This document shows, piece after piece, positions 33,290-46,800 of a stretch of DNA of 64,000 nucleotides (positions are counted from its first letter, which is position 1; the number at the start of each line of letters is the position of its first letter). The notes beneath the pieces were generated by a model that saw only the letters and a list, made by a program, of their open reading frames with translations, was not told where the DNA came from and did not search any database. Source of the stretch: Pratylenchus scribneri (Eukaryota; Nematoda; Chromadorea; Rhabditida; Pratylenchidae); the NCBI GenBank assembly GCA_030063045.1, contig JAQSEB010000050.1:1674001-1738000 (forward strand). Reading direction: 5' to 3'. The position numbers and the translations under genes are program-made.

Positions 33290-36200
33290 TTACAAATTGA
33301 GATCTATTTGTGGTTGCTCTGTTGGAGGAGGAGGACGAGAAGGTCTTTGTTGGGAAGAGATCATCACTCTGTCAATCAAAAGCCGGCCACCACGGCCCAT
33401 CCTCTTTCGAAACCATAGCCGCCGCGCAATGTTGTCGCCTTTTTGGCATATTACTTCAGTATACCTGGAAAAATGAGGGGAATTAAAAAATGATTTTCAA
33501 ACATTTGAATTAAATTGTCGAAATAGGGTAAGTATAAACCGGTTTAATGTGGGTTTTGTCCTACATCCCCAAACCATATATGCCCAAAATTGGATAGAGA
33601 TGGTCAAGACGCATTGAATGGTATATAATTTGTCATGGTTTGGTCAACAATTAAAGGGTATTAAGCGGTTTAAAACCCATTTTGGTTTAATGGTTCAAAA
33701 TTCAACATTTTCATTGTTTTTTTTCTTTATATTTAAATATTAATTCAAAAAATGAAAACGAACATTGAATTTGCAGCTATTGTGTTGTTGGTGGTGGATT
33801 GGCGGGTTTGGTGGAATGGGCCACTACTAATAAGCTCATCATCATCAATGAATGTTGTTGTTGAGGGTGATTGTCGTTGTTGGTTTTGATCAATTTCATT
33901 GTTTTGGTTATTATTATTGTTGTTGTGGTGCAATGGAGCGCGGTAATTGCATCCATGTTTCCGTTTGAATTGATACCGGCCATCAATGCTGGAATTCCGC
34001 TCCACTGCTGCAATCTTCTCGACTTCGGCCGAATCGTCGTCAATTGATGTTGCGGCGGCGATGAATGGAGTGATTAGGGCTGCGGCATTCCAAAGCTAAA
34101 AAAATTAAAATTGAATAAAATTTATGATAACATTAGCAAGTTAAAAGTTTGGGGTCATCCTTTGGCACAAATAAAAATTTTTGACTTACAAAATTTATGT
34201 AGAATGTATAAAAATAGAAAAACTACTAAGTCAGAAAAAATATTTTCCTCGGAGCGGATTCGAACCTGAGACCTAAATTTTTGCAAACGCGAAGGGTTCC
34301 CAATGGTCCAAAAAATTGGAACGGCACTTTTTGATGAAATCTAACCCCAACCTCTGGGTGGGACCAAGGTCAAAAGTTCAAATCCAAAGCCAAGTCCAAA
34401 TAATTTTAAGATAGATTTACTGATAAGAAAGAGTTTTTTTGGGAATTGAAACGGAACGGTTAATTTTATTGTTTTTTTATAAAAAAAAGAAAAGCCATGA
34501 AAATTGTGAACAAAAATTTTACTGAGGAACCTTAAAGTAATCTGTGCCCCATATAAACTAGGCCTATCCAGAAATTTAACTTATTAAAAAATTTAAATTA
34601 ATTTTACTATTCAAACCTCCAAATTCTTTTGAAGACTTTTGTCCATTTGTGGAAATTGGCCATTCCTCCAGCTGCTCGGTTCAATGATGCTTCTTTTCAG
34701 CTCATCGATGAGTTCGCTGTCCTTCATTGCCATTAATCCACCACTTCCACTGGTCGATGCCTCCATCATTTGTTGGTTTTGGCTATTTTCCATCCCAATT
34801 TGTTGTTCCCGTTGGCATTCATCCACAAAATGTTCGCATTGTTCGGCGCTAATCCTCCGTTTTGTTTGCAGCTGATAGAGGGAATATTCCATCTCGCAGG
34901 CGGCCCTTTTCAGCTTTTCCCTTTGCGTCAGTGTCCCAATCAGCACAATTGACCGTTTCATCACAAAATTTATTTGTAACATTTTTTCGTAGGTCATCAG
35001 CTCCGTTTTTTGCTTCTTCCTCGTTTGAACTTTGTCCAACCGGCGGCGAAAGGCAATGTACGGATTGACGATGGTCTTCTCCTCTTTTTTGACATCCGAT
35101 GAGACACGGGGCATAAGTACCGGACATTTGCTTTTCCTTGAGGCCGCTTTCTGTGAAAATTAAACAAAATCATTGATCAAAAATAATAAAAATGGTTTAA
35201 GATTTTGTCCTACATTCCCAAACCAAATATACCTAAAATTGGTTAGAGCCGTTCAAAACTCATTGAATGGTATATAATTTGTTATGGTTTTTAGTTTGGT
35301 CAATAATTAAAGGGTTTTAAACGGTTTAAACTAAATTTGGTTTAATGGTTCAAACTAAGTTAGCATTTTTATTTTAACCCAAACCAAAACATAACCAAAT
35401 GATGCGTCTTGATGAGATCTATCAATTCAGTATATGGTTTATGGGTTTAGGATAAACTGAACCGTTATAATCTTTTCAATAAATTAAACATTCCCTTAGG
35501 TTTATTAATTCGCTTAATTTAATTCCACTTAAACCCTAATTTCTCAAACCTGTCGTTTCTGTAACCAATAATCGTAGACATCCTCAATCAATCCGGTATC
35601 ATATCGTTGCAGTAGGATTTTAGCATTTCTTTAAAAACATTTTAAAATTAAAATAAATTAAAATTAAAAGCAAACTTTGGCTTGATAATATCTGTTTGTG
35701 AGGCAGTTTCCAATTTCTCAATGATATGTTCAAAATCATCCAATTGAATATTCCTCCGCGTGTTTAACCAATCCTCATCCTCTGAATCGGCATTGTAACT
35801 TCCCTGAGTGAGGAAGAAAGGCACGTGTTCTGAATAAATTAAATTAAAAATGAATTTTTAAATAATAAAAAAGGGAAATATTGAAAATGGCGAAAGCGAA
35901 AAGATAATAACAGTTCAAAAGTTTATCCTATCCATAGACCCCAATATATACCAAATCGATTGATTTGGTCAAAATGCATTATTATTTGATTATATTTTGG
36001 CTCCATTACCATTAAACCAAAATTGGTTTAAACCGTTTAAAACCCTTTAATTGTTGACCAAACCAAAAACCATAACAAATTATAAACCATTCAATGCGTT
36101 TTGACCAGCTCTATTCAATTTTGGGTATATTTGATTTGAGATTTGTGGGTATAAACCACACATGGGCAAGGGGGGGGGGGGGTCATCCCCCCCCCCCCCC

Positions 36201-37462
36201 CCCCCACCACGCCGCAATCGGGGGCGGGTACCGGGGGGGACTTCGCAGGTGGGGGGTGATGAAGGTGCGAAGTGGGTGTTAGGGGTAGGGGGTGCGAAGT
36301 CGCAGAGGCAATTTTGATCAAAATTTTTCGCTGCGCGGCTATTTTTGGCCAAATTTTCCCTTGCGAAGTCAATTTTTAGCCGTTGCACGGCAATTTTTGA
36401 CCAAAATTTCCCTTGCGAAGTCAATTTTTAGCCGTTGCGCGGCAATTTTTGACCAAAATTTTTCGCTGCGCGGCCATTTTTGGCCACATTTTCCCTTGCG
36501 AAGTCAATTTTTGCCCATTGCGCGGCAATTTTTGGACAAAATTTTCGCCTGCGACGCAAAATACAAAAAAGGGACTTCGCAAAAAAAATTTTTTGGACCC
36601 TCCCCCCACTTCGCACTGGTCCAAGTGATCCCCCCCCCCCCCCCTTGCCCATGTATGGTATAAACCATCGAACCTTTATGAATCTTTTCGCCATTTTTAA
36701 TCTTTTTTTCTGTCATATTAAATATAATTTTTTAAAAGTTAAAACAAACCTTTGAATGTGATGAGCCTTTTGCCCTTTTGAAACCTCCTCTGTTGCTGAT
36801 ATATTCTATCATATTCATCCTCATTGAGGGATAATCTGAAATTAAAAATCATTTCCAAAAGAATTTAAATGAATTTCACTTACACTTTAGGTGTGGGAAT
36901 GACATGGTTCTCAACAGAATCGCCGGCTGATGTAGCTTTTTGTGCGAGTAATGCTTGTTGCAAATGCGATTCCTTTAATAAGATCAGTGGATTAAGATTT
37001 TTGGTACATTTTATTTATTAATAAAATCCCCTAGGACAAATTGTCATTAAACCGAATATTGATTTCTGGTGTGACATGGCTTTACCTCAAATTTTACTAA
37101 TTGTTACCAAGGTTCTAATGTAAAACAATTTACTAAAAAAGTCGAAAATGGGATGGCAAAGTTACCCAAAATTATCGGGAAAAGTAATTTTTGATTGGCG
37201 GATCGGTGGACCCTTTTGGAAAATGGCCGACCCGAGGAGAAAGATGTGGTGGAGGGAGGAGGTCGGCTAGAGAGGCAGAGCGTGTCGGCCATTAATTTGT
37301 TCCAAAACCAACCATTTCCTCCTCCTTTTCCATGCCGGATGAAGCGAGTGCCACATTCCGCTTGACCTTTAGACTTCGTTTTTTGCATTTTCGAATTCTG
37401 ATTGGAAGTTTCCTGGTCACATCTAATGCCCTTGGTCGAAATCCGAATTTAGTAGAAGACAT
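33290..37462 (-). CDS. Enhancer of polycomb (EPC) homologue
   Basis: Scaffold subunit of the NuA4/TIP60 histone acetyltransferase complex, in the nucleus. Minus-strand exons: 37462-37313, 36972-36884, 36835-36750, 35829-35676, 35628-35550, 35150-34617, 34095-33764, 33464-33290, giving 532 residues. EPC-A domain blocks: FGFRPRALDVTRKLP, GMEKEEEMESHLQQAL, HVIPTPKV, EDEDWLN, VYDYWLQKRQ, NPYIAFRRRLDKVQTRK and YEKMLQI. Later come DGRYQFKRKHGCNYRAPL and GRGGRLLIDRV, the C-terminal EPC signatures. The long Gln-rich tail of vertebrate EPC1 is absent; a short Asn/Gln tract occupies part of exon 7. Intron 3 (36749-35830) holds an R1 copy split by a nested hAT MITE; intron 5 holds another R1 copy and intron 6 a decayed tRNA-like module. 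Confidence 0.93.
33530..33705 (+). repeat. R1 MITE, left half
   Basis: In the last EPC intron; ends after TTTTGGTTTAATGGTTCAAA. Confidence 0.8.
34245..34312 (-). repeat. Decayed tRNA-like sequence
   Basis: In an EPC intron. B-box side (GGTCTCAGGTTCGAATCCG on the minus strand) is close to the one at 2780; the A-box side is degraded. Confidence 0.55.
35187..35483 (+). repeat. R1 MITE, near complete
   Basis: In EPC intron 5. Left TGGTTTAAGATTTTGTCCTA, right GGATAAACTGAACCGTTAT; these ends are imperfect inverted repeats and define the family termini. Confidence 0.85.
35911..36690 (-). repeat. R1 MITE split by a hAT MITE
   Basis: R1 parts 35911-36156 and 36658-36690 flank the nested element at 36157-36657. 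Confidence 0.85.
36149..36665. mobile_element. Nested hAT MITE inside an R1 element (EPC intron 3)
   Basis: Element 36157-36657 (501 bp) with termini CACACATGGGCAAGG / CCTTGCCCATGTATG and a perfect 8-bp duplication GTATAAAC (36149-36156, 36658-36665). The duplicated bases belong to the R1 copy it interrupts, so R1 inserted first. Inside both ends are long poly-G/poly-C tracts. The middle repeats GCGAAGTCAATTTTT and GCGCGGCAATTTTT words several times. No coding capacity. Confidence 0.9.
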
Positions 37463-39052
37463 TAAAAGCAGGCTTCTCTGCCCCCTTCTGTGTTTATCTC
37501 TTGGCTGCGGTCGATAAATGACTACTGTGTTTGCAGTGCTGCGTTCAATGGCTGCTTCGTGTTGGAATATTTTTCTGAAAATTGTTTTAAAAATTTTAGA
37601 AAAATAATGACAAACAAAATGATTCACATTTTTTTAGTTTCAGCAGCAACAGCACTCAGAATAGGGGCACACCGCACATTTCACCTATAAATATATATAT
37701 TTTTGTTAGAAAAACTGAATATTTATTTTAAAAATGATTTAAAAATTAATGATTTTGATTTGATAAATTGGAATAAGTTTTTCTAAACCACGTAGAAAAA
37801 ATTAATTTATAAGAATTTTTAAAATATTTTTATTTTCAATAAATTTTTAAAGATGTAAAAAATAAGTTTAAAAATTATTATTTTGGAATTTTCAAATCCA
37901 ACCTTTTTCAATAAACTTTTTAAATTCTATATAACTTTTCACGGAATTTCAACTGTTAAATAAACATTTTCTCATTGTTTATTAATTGTGTAAATTTATA
38001 AATATTTTAAAATTTAATTCATTATTCACAAAAATATTCAAGGAATTTGTCAAGCCATATAAAATTTACGGAAATTGCATCGTTTAGAAATTTTGCAATT
38101 AGAATTAAACAATTCATTCATTCTCTTTTCTTGCTTCAATTCATTTCATTTTCATGAAATTTTTTAGGATAAAATGTCATTTATTTTTATTTTGGCGGAA
38201 AAATAATTATTCAAAATTATTACAGTAATACTACAGTAATCTCAAAGTTCAGGGACCATTCGAATGTTCATCTCCACCATCAATATTTGTCCGAAAAATA
38301 TTTTTTATTTAATTTGAGAAATCTAAAATGATATTTTTAATTAATTATCCAATAATTTTATTTGCATCATTCAAATCGATTGCATTTAATCGGGGACCAA
38401 AATTATTATTGCTAGAGGATATGGCTATATATATTGATCAATGATAATTATGATAAAACGTGATGGCTGTCTCCAATTTGCGGTCCTTCTTTTACGCCCA
38501 TTGCGCTTCTTCTTTCTTTCGATCAACCTTCGTCCCAGTCACTGCCTCGAGGTGTTAAACCACATCAGCAAAAGGAGGAATGGTTGATTTGCTCTGTTGT
38601 GCTTCTTTTGACCTTCTTTCCAGCCTTATAATTCTGCCGATTGATTCTTTTATGCGCAATTTGCGATTTCGCCATTTGATTTTTATGTAAAACTCTTCGA
38701 TGAATTTATATTTGCCAAATTCCTCTTCATTTACGTCATTAATGCATCAAAACTCAAAATACACTCTCAAATTGGCCTTGACCTTGTTGATGGCCAATTG
38801 CCCGAATTCATCTCCATAAAATCATTGAAACAAAGGGAAAGTTGACGCGAGAAACCGCCCATCGCCTCCGGCCTTTCCCCTCCTCATTTAACTTTTTCTT
38901 TCGGCGTTTTTTTAGAATTGTAATTCACTAATTTTTGATTCCATTTCCATTAGGGGTAAAGTACGCACGGAAGAAAAACCATAAACAAAAATTGCCAAAA
39001 TTTATATTTGTTGCGTAGGTTCATTTTTATTATTTTCATCCTTTTCCTTTCC

Positions 39053-39243
39053 CATTCTAAACCAATTCCAACTTTGTTTTGAACCATTAAACCCAAATGG
39101 GTTTAAACCGTTTAAAACCCTTTAATTGTTGACCAAAACCATAACAAATTATATACAATTCAATGCGTCTTGACCAGCTCTATCCAATTTTGGGTAATAT
39201 ATGGTTTCTTAATGGAGGACAAACCATTGAACCGCTATAATCT
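39053..39243 (-). repeat. R1 MITE copy
   Basis: Intergenic, reverse orientation, one end shortened. Confidence 0.8.
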
Positions 39244-40130
39244 TTTTGTCTTTTTTCAATATTTTCACCATTTTAAATATTTCCCTTTAATTTATCCCAT
39301 TTCTTTCAATTCCACAATGACGCGCTTCACATTCAGCCACCGCCAACTAATTAAAGAAAATATGCAATTCCATTCACATAATCCAACTTAAATTGCAGCT
39401 GCTGGGAGAGTGACCGGCTGGCTTTTTTTGAAGTGGAATTAGAAAAGTAAAAAAAGGAGGGAAAGTTGAAAGTATGAGAAGAATTTTTGAAAGAAGAAGA
39501 GAAAGGGCAAAGGGAAAGGGATAATTTGAATAGCCTCTGCGCGACTGGATAGTTTTATGCGCCGAAATAATAACAATTATTATTGGCTTTTGTCCAATTT
39601 GCATTCCATCCATCTGCTTTTGCTCATCCCCCCATCCAGCCTCATTCAAAAATAATATTTGAATATTTACCTCTGCCCCATCACTGCTGGATTTCGGCTG
39701 GTTGACCAATCGACCAGCAGCAGCCAAAAAGCCTTCAAGGCGTGTTCCTCTTCTTCCCATTCTTTCCCACCACATTATTCCCCTCAAACTCAAACACACT
39801 TTGCCCAATAACCCGCAACAGAAGAAGAAGAAAAGAAGAAGAAGCATTCGTCGCGCCACCCGCAAATTTGCGTGCGCACCATTAAACACAACACAATAAG
39901 CAAAACATTTTCATCAGCTGATGAGGCCTTTTTCTACTATTGCTGGGAAAAGGTGATTGGCGTAGTTTTAGGGGGGAGGAGGCTTCATTGGAATGGAACA
40001 TTGGTCCGAAAAACTTATTCTCTTCCATTCATCATAATGAAAAGTTGCAGTCTGTGGCCTAATAGAGCATTGCAATTCGTCATTTTCTTCCTTCTCCAAT
40101 TGTTCCCTTTTACATTAATTATGCCTAGAG

Positions 40131-40540
40131 ACTGGATTTTTAGGACCCAATCCCAAAAATCGGCAAAATAGGTGCCTATTTAAGGTTTTTTTTTTGTGAA
40201 ATTTGACAAAAATAGGTTTCGGAATCTCAAAAGATATTTTTTGTTTTTTATAGATTTTTGAAATGAAATTTTCCCTAAAAAAGTGCCAAAATAGGTAAAA
40301 ATATGTCAAAAATTATGTCAAAAACATTGTGTTCAATTCTCATCAAATCTGATATACCGTATGTATTCAATTAGAAGCCCTCTTTCTATTTGATTTGAAG
40401 CCCCCTTTATTTCTATTAGAAGCCCACTCTATAAGGTCTCTGAAATTTATAAGCCCTAGGGCTTCTAATAGAAAATATAGCATACTTAAAATACAAAAAA
40501 CTAAAAATCCAGTTAGATAAAAAAAAAACCTGAAAATCCA
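40131..40540. repeat. R5-related element with extra internal repeats
   Basis: Ends GACTGGATTTTTAGG and CCTGAAAATCCAGTC. The right half has several AGAAGCCC words not seen in other copies. Confidence 0.75.
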
Positions 40541-40964
40541 GTCATAATATGGCCACATCCCTTTTATTTTACTTCCTTTGAAATATTCCATTTTAAGGAG
40601 TTTTTGCCATTTTTATTTTTATCCCCCAAAAGCCAAAACCTATCCACTTCCCCAAGACAATCCCCTCCAAAAAGGAAGGATCAATAAATGCAGATTGAGG
40701 CGCAATTGACGTCGCGCACAGCTGGGGAAATGGGTTGGAGGAATTTCTTCCTTTATTCATCACTTTTCTGCCAGTCGATTTGCCCCACAGGGCCATTCTC
40801 CATACCAATCCCGCCTAATTATCAATTATCATCCTCTCAATTTTCTCCATTTCTTAATTAACTAATCAGAACATTTCCATTTCCAACCAAATTGATCACA
40901 ATTATCATTCCAATCAATTCATTCATTCATTCAGTTTTTGCTATAATAAATTAAATTTTCTGTA

Positions 40965-41480
40965 GGGGAAATACATTTCATTACCTCTGCCATACCTATC
41001 TTTATAGCCTAACAAGAAAGTAGCCAATCTTAGAAGGCTATATACCAGTTTAAAGCCCAAAGTGCCCTCTACAATTTGGCCATTAGTAAATTTTATAAAA
41101 TTGAACTTTTAAAAAAGTTTTATGCCTTTGAGTTTAATAAATCCGAATTTTCAAAGGAAAAGCCACTTGATTTACAAATTATTTTAAATTTTCAAAAACG
41201 TTAAGCCACTTTTTAGAGGACATTTAGGGCTTTCAAATGGCATATCGCCTCCCCAAATTGGTTGCTTTCTTTTTGAGATATGGCCCAAAAGAATCGGCTC
41301 AGATACAGAAACCTCACGCTGATTTGCCTATTCTCTAGCCGCAGTAATCATTAATTGCCCTCAGGCATCAATCAATTTATCTGCTAAATGCAATTTTTCT
41401 AGGACATTTAGAGCTTTCAGCTTTCGAATGGTATATTCCCTTTCGAAATTGGTTGCTTCATTATTTAGCTATGATCAAAA
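40965..41480. repeat. R3 repeat, full copy plus a second partial copy
   Basis: Arms built on GGCATATCGCC and AAGTGGCTTAA-type words (CCACTTTTTAGAGGACATTT; AAATTGGTTGCTTTC). The partial copy begins near 41395 (TTTCTAGGACATTTAGAGC). Confidence 0.75.
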
Positions 41481-41904
41481 TAAAGGCTGAAATATGAAAT
41501 GGCAGTATTAAAACGTCTTATTTCGATAAATTTTCCCTATTTTTTGTGCTAGCCTCCTTTCCCCATTTCCGTCCAATTTCCATCAATTTTTATTTAATTT
41601 CCATTCAATTCTAATTCATTTTCATTTTTCACCCATTTTTGCCCTTTTGCCACGTCTACCCAATCAAAAAATGCCTCAGGCCATTTTGTAAAGTTTATTC
41701 TCGCCCACTTTTTCTCCCATTTCCTCCCTTTTTATTGGTCAATTCCATCGCCCAAATTGAATATTATTTACAATAAATAATTTCTTCTTCATTCTCACTT
41801 CCTTGAATTCTTTTAAACAACCAAAAATATTTTATTTTAATTCATACAGAATAAATTATACAAAAACTTTAATTTCTCGAAATTCGATCAGAGCAGCCAA
41901 CATG

Positions 41905-42225
41905 GCGCCGTTAATAACTCATCAAGGTCTTAACCAATTTTGATGATTTTAGTATCAAATTAAAGAGCAGACTTTTGGCTATCATAGAATATTAATTTTA
42001 TTTAAATTGATTCAGAATTGATGAAGTTATGACCAAACAAACCATTTGACCTTTATTAGGATTAGCTGAATTGGTGGTGCTATTTTTTGGCCATAACTTC
42101 ATCAATTCTGAACCAATTTAAATAAAATTAATTTCATTGGATAGCCAAAAGTCTGCTCTTTAATTTGATACTAAAATCATCAAAATTAGTTCAGTCTTTG
42201 ATGAGTTTATTATAAATAGCGACAT
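41905..42225. repeat. R2 MITE copy
   Basis: Intergenic. Its right end is included in the 132-bp tandem duplication described separately. Confidence 0.88.
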
Positions 42226-42430
42226 ATTGGGGCATATTCAAATTAGATTGGGAACAAATTAATTGGACAAAATAGAGAATTACCGAAAAAATAAGGATGA
42301 TACTAAAATCATCAAAATTAGTTCAGTCTTTGATGAGTTTATTATAAATAGCGACATATTGGGGCATATTCAAATTAGATTGGGAACAAATTAATTGGAC
42401 AAAATAGAGAATTACCGAAAAAATAAGGAT
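42167..42430. repeat. 132-bp perfect or near-perfect tandem duplication
   Basis: 42167-42298 and 42299-42430 read the same, starting GATACTAAAATCATCAAAAT and ending GAAAAAATAAG. The unit covers the right end of an R2 element plus its flank, so the duplication arose after that insertion. Confidence 0.9.
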
Positions 42431-43815
42431 ATGTTCTGGATCATATGGATGGCCTAGATCTGCCAAAAAAAAGATAAAAAAAAAGCACATTTTCCATTCC
42501 GGTTGTTCCCATTTTTAGCCCAAAATGGGAACAACATTCATTCGAGCATCCATCCATCCATTTGGCCATTTCTCCTAATTATCTAAACATCAAACCCGTT
42601 CCCATTCCATCCATGTTGTTTCCATTAATTCCTCAAATCTCATCTCGGCTATCTCCGCCGTGTTCCCATTTTCCCATTTCTTCCATCAAATCACCTTGTC
42701 CGGTCCATCCATTCATCCGTTTATTCCATGTCCCCAACAAATCCCACCCATTTTTCGCGCGTCCCAATGCCCCGCATATATAAAATGGGGGCTTCCATTC
42801 GGCCCACCAATTTGCCTCATTTTCTCATTCACATTTGCATCTTCCATCCAAAAATCCTTTCTTCACACTATTCTTTTAGCGCAAAAATGCGCAAATTACA
42901 ACTTGACTTGAATTATTATCCAATCCGCCAATTTGCCTTATTAGGGCAAATCCCCATTATTTCCTTCCCATTCATTCAATTCATTTGCCAAGTGTCCCTT
43001 TTTTTGTACAGAACATTCCAACAGAAAATCCTTCCGCCAAACTTTTGTCCGGCTATTTTGGCGGAATAGCCTGGAGGCCAATTGAAGCCGCCTTTAAGCT
43101 CAAAGAAAAGCCAAGTGGAAGGAAGGAAGGCAACAATAATATTAATTAATTAGTCATCATCCCCTTCTCATCCTCAAAACAACAACAAATACACAAATTG
43201 ATTGTTCCAGTCAAGGCAATCACCACACAAAAGGACACAAGAAGGAAGCAAGAAAACAAAAGAAAAAGCGGACAATCAAATAGGCAAGAAGGAGGAGGAG
43301 AAGTGGCCATCATCAATTCCTCCGCCAACCCCACCAATTTATTTCAAACACAACAATCGCATCGAGTCGAGGCCAATTCGCCTTCCATTCTTATTTTTAC
43401 CCCAATTTTCTGCCGGCCCGTTCACCCATTCTTCCCCCTTCCCATTTTGGGTGATTCCTGCTTGTGATTGATCGTTGTTGGTTGCGCGAGTGGTCCAAGA
43501 AGAGGAAAGAAGACGAGAAAAGAATAAACTGTTTTGGGCGACTTCAATTCCCAGCCAAACCCAAATTTGCTTCTTCTTTTTCCCAACGAATTTGGCCAGT
43601 CCACTTTCATCAATTTGTTGCCTTCTCAATCTTCTCCTTCAATTCGATTTTGTTGTTTTTGCCGATGTCATCGGTTTTTGTCGGACAATTCATCAGAAAA
43701 ACAACCCGAAAAGGACAAATAAACAATAATAATAAAGAGAATCAGACAAAGAGGAGGGGACGAAGAAAGAAGAAGGCGGCCATCCAAACAGCCGGCGGCC
43801 GGAGGAGTTTATTAG

Positions 43816-46800
43816 ATGAGCATCGGCTGGTTTGACGCCTTCCGCGAGAACGGGGCCCCAACCTGGTAAAAAAAAGGGGGAATAATAATAATATTAAAGG
43901 CTAATACTAATATAGGGAAAATTAGCTAAATGCTGGGTTAGATAATTTCAGAAATGTCGGATTTTAGGGCAACCAAGAGATATGAAAATATGTTCAATCG
44001 ATTCGGCATGGTCGATTTAGTCTATAAAATTTCATTTTCAGACCGAAAGGACAATGCAAAAATTAGCAAACCAAAACCGGTTTGGGTTTAAACAGCGGTT
44101 TAGCTTTTCAAAACAAAGTTATACCGATTTGAGTTGAAATTTCTTATACTAAATTGACCATGCTGAGTCGAAAGAACCTATTCTCAAGTCCATAAGTTAC
44201 ATAAAAGCCAGAAATTTCCAATATTTACCGTAACAAATATATTCAACTTCCCCATCTTGACGCACAGGTACGGCGAGACTCGTACGCCGGTTCGACTTGA
44301 CTTGGGCTTGGCCATTCTCCTTTGGCTTTTCCTCATTCCCACCCTTGCCTTTTGCCTCATCCTTCCGGGCATTCGCCGTCTCCGTGCCCTCTCCGCATTC
44401 ACTTTCCTATTCTCCATGGCCGTGGGCGCCTCCCTGGCCCTTTCTATTCATTATCCGGGTTGGCATTGTGGCCAACTGCGGGTGTTCACCGCATTCCGTG
44501 CCCACACCCGTCAACGAATCATCGCCACACTTGGTGTGAATATTGGCCTCACTCAAGTGAACATTACATTGAATAGTGAGTATTAAAATAATTATACGAT
44601 TGGTTGTTAGCTGGGGACATTCTTTTGGCCATATCTCAATAATGAAACAACCAATTCGGAAAGGCGATATGTCAATTGAAAGCCCTAAATGTGCCCTAAA
44701 AAGTGGCTTAATTCATTTTTGTACATTCAAGGAAATTCAGCAGATGAAATGATGCTTCCCTGAGGGCAATTATGGCCGGGGAATATATAGACGAATCAAG
44801 TGCTATTCTTTGGCCATATCTCAACAAAGAAGCATCAAATTTTGGAAAGCGATTTACCATTTTAAAACCATAAATGTCCTCAAAAAAGTGGCCTAAAATT
44901 GGTCATCTATTTTTTCGGTAATTTAAGATAATTTGTAAAATTAGCGACTTTTCTCAATAATTCGGGTTTATTATACTCAAATATAAATACCTAAATTAAA
45001 AAGCTGAAATATTTATAATAATTTTATTGCCACTTTTTGGATTACTTTTTGGGCTTTCAAATGATATATCGCCTTCCAAAATTGGCTAATGCCTCGCTGA
45101 GCTATGGCTTAAAAACTAATGCGCATACCGCATACCCAATTGGCGGTATTAAATTATCCTCTATCCCTCCCAATAAAACATAAAAATTTAATAAAATTGA
45201 GTATTTTGCATTTTAGGTGAGTCATTGGCCGACTATTCTTCCGAACACCCTCGACGAATTTTGACTGGCAATAGTCGAGTACACAGTATCCCTGCCGTTT
45301 TGGACAGTGACATTTCGATGCTTCTTTTTGGCCCTGATCCGTCCGTTGCCAACAATCAATCCAATTCGCCCAATTCATTCTCAAAATTGTCAAAATCTTC
45401 TCAAAAGGGTGGATATTTGGCTGCTGGTGAAGAGCCCGAATTGTATTACAATGAACGATTCGAATTCGATGATGGTAAATGGAACACATATTTTTCAGCT
45501 AATTTTGGAAATCTCGGCTTTTAGGCAATCAAGAGAATTGAGAATAGGCTCAATCGACTCGGCTTGATCGATTTAGTCTATGAAATTTCATTTTCCAACC
45601 GGTATTAAAGTCTAGGCAAAAGTTAGTAAACCAAACTCGGGTTGGGTTTAGACAACGCTTTACTTTTTCAATACAGGGACCATTTTGAAATGGAAATTTG
45701 ATAGACAAAATCGACCATGCCGAGTCGATTGAGCCTATTCTTGGTCAGTACGAAACTTAGAAGCCGAGTTTTACAAAATTTACTAGCCCAACATCCATTA
45801 AATTCTGCAATTTATCAATTCAAACAATATTAGCTCTAACATATATTTGACTATTAAAGTGAATAAAATTGCAGTGAGTGGAATGGAAGTGCACGAAGTG
45901 TTACAAAAGGGATTGCCCTTTCCCATCCTCCGTGTTGTGGAATATCTCAGCGTGGATCGGACTGGCTTCCTTTGGGGTAAACAATATCGGTTGGCCGGAT
46001 ATTACACACAAGCGGCACTTTGGTCAGTCCCTCTTCCCCCGAATTGATTTCTTCCCCACCGAAACCATTTTAGGTTGGCCTTTTCCCTTTGGATCCTTCA
46101 AATGACCCTCCTTTGCCTTTTGCCTCATCGTTTTGGCCAAGTCACCTTTTTATGTGGTCTTTGCACCCTTTTTGCCGATGCCCTTTATGCTTTGTACACC
46201 CCGGGCCCAGCAGATTTATTCATTGTATTCCCGGGTCCCGATGATTCCCCTCAAAAGTTGCATTTCCATTTGTCCACCTGTTTTTACGCAACTTTGATTG
46301 CAGGCAAGTTTTTTTTAAAATCAGCTATTTTTCTTTTCAATTTTTGTTTTTGTTTTCCCCAATTTTGTCTGCCTTTTTGCACGTCAATAAATTTACTAAA
46401 TAATGTTTTTATGGGTGCGGTTACCTAATATTTGTTGAATGAAGAGGACGAAAATGTTGTAATAAAGGAAGGACTGGTTAGGCCTAAAAAGGCATTGGCA
46501 AAAAAATAAAGAGGAAATGGGGACCTTTTGTTGTGTAATTTTTGGGCGAAGATATCTAAAAGGGTGCGCGACCTTATGAATCGCATCAATTTCAAAATAA
46601 AAATTTTAAAATGATGGAGAATTGGAGGATTATTTTATTAATTATTAGAATGAGAAAATATGATAATAAAAGGATTTTAATGCGAAATTAACTTTTTGTT
46701 TGATACAAAAGTAAAAATTTGTTACGGTACCTAAAAAATGCAAATTTGTCGAATTATAAAATGCAAAAAAGAGATAAAAGAAAAGGAGAATTGGTTTGAT

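Larger units (their letters stand above)
37463..43815. other. 6.3 kb intergenic region between divergent EPC and DUOXA genes
   Basis: No convincing gene. It contains an R1 copy (39053-39243), an R5-related element (40131-40540), R3 copies (40965-41480), an R2 copy (41915-42215) and a 132-bp tandem duplication (42167-42430). 37700-38400 is very AT-rich. 38460-38900 is more GC-rich and lacks recognised repeats. 42480-43100 is strongly pyrimidine-biased on the plus strand with many CCATTT/TTCC words. The open frames at 39374-39889 and 43464-43835 look like low-complexity chance frames. Promoters of both flanking genes presumably lie here. Confidence 0.55.

Noticed and set aside
37292..37627. EPC start further upstream (MNHFVCHYFSK)
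   Set aside because: The conserved EPC N-terminus begins at MSSTKFGFRPRALD (37462); the upstream frame is AT-rich 5' sequence with no similarity.
39374..39889. 171-codon minus-strand frame
   Set aside because: Starts with a Leu/Phe run and then low-complexity residues; no family similarity and no supporting splice sites.
46304..46428. DUOXA ending at the TAA at 46428
   Set aside because: The GCAG|GCAAGT donor at 46303 and the exon at 47755 restore the fifth membrane span in the correct phase.
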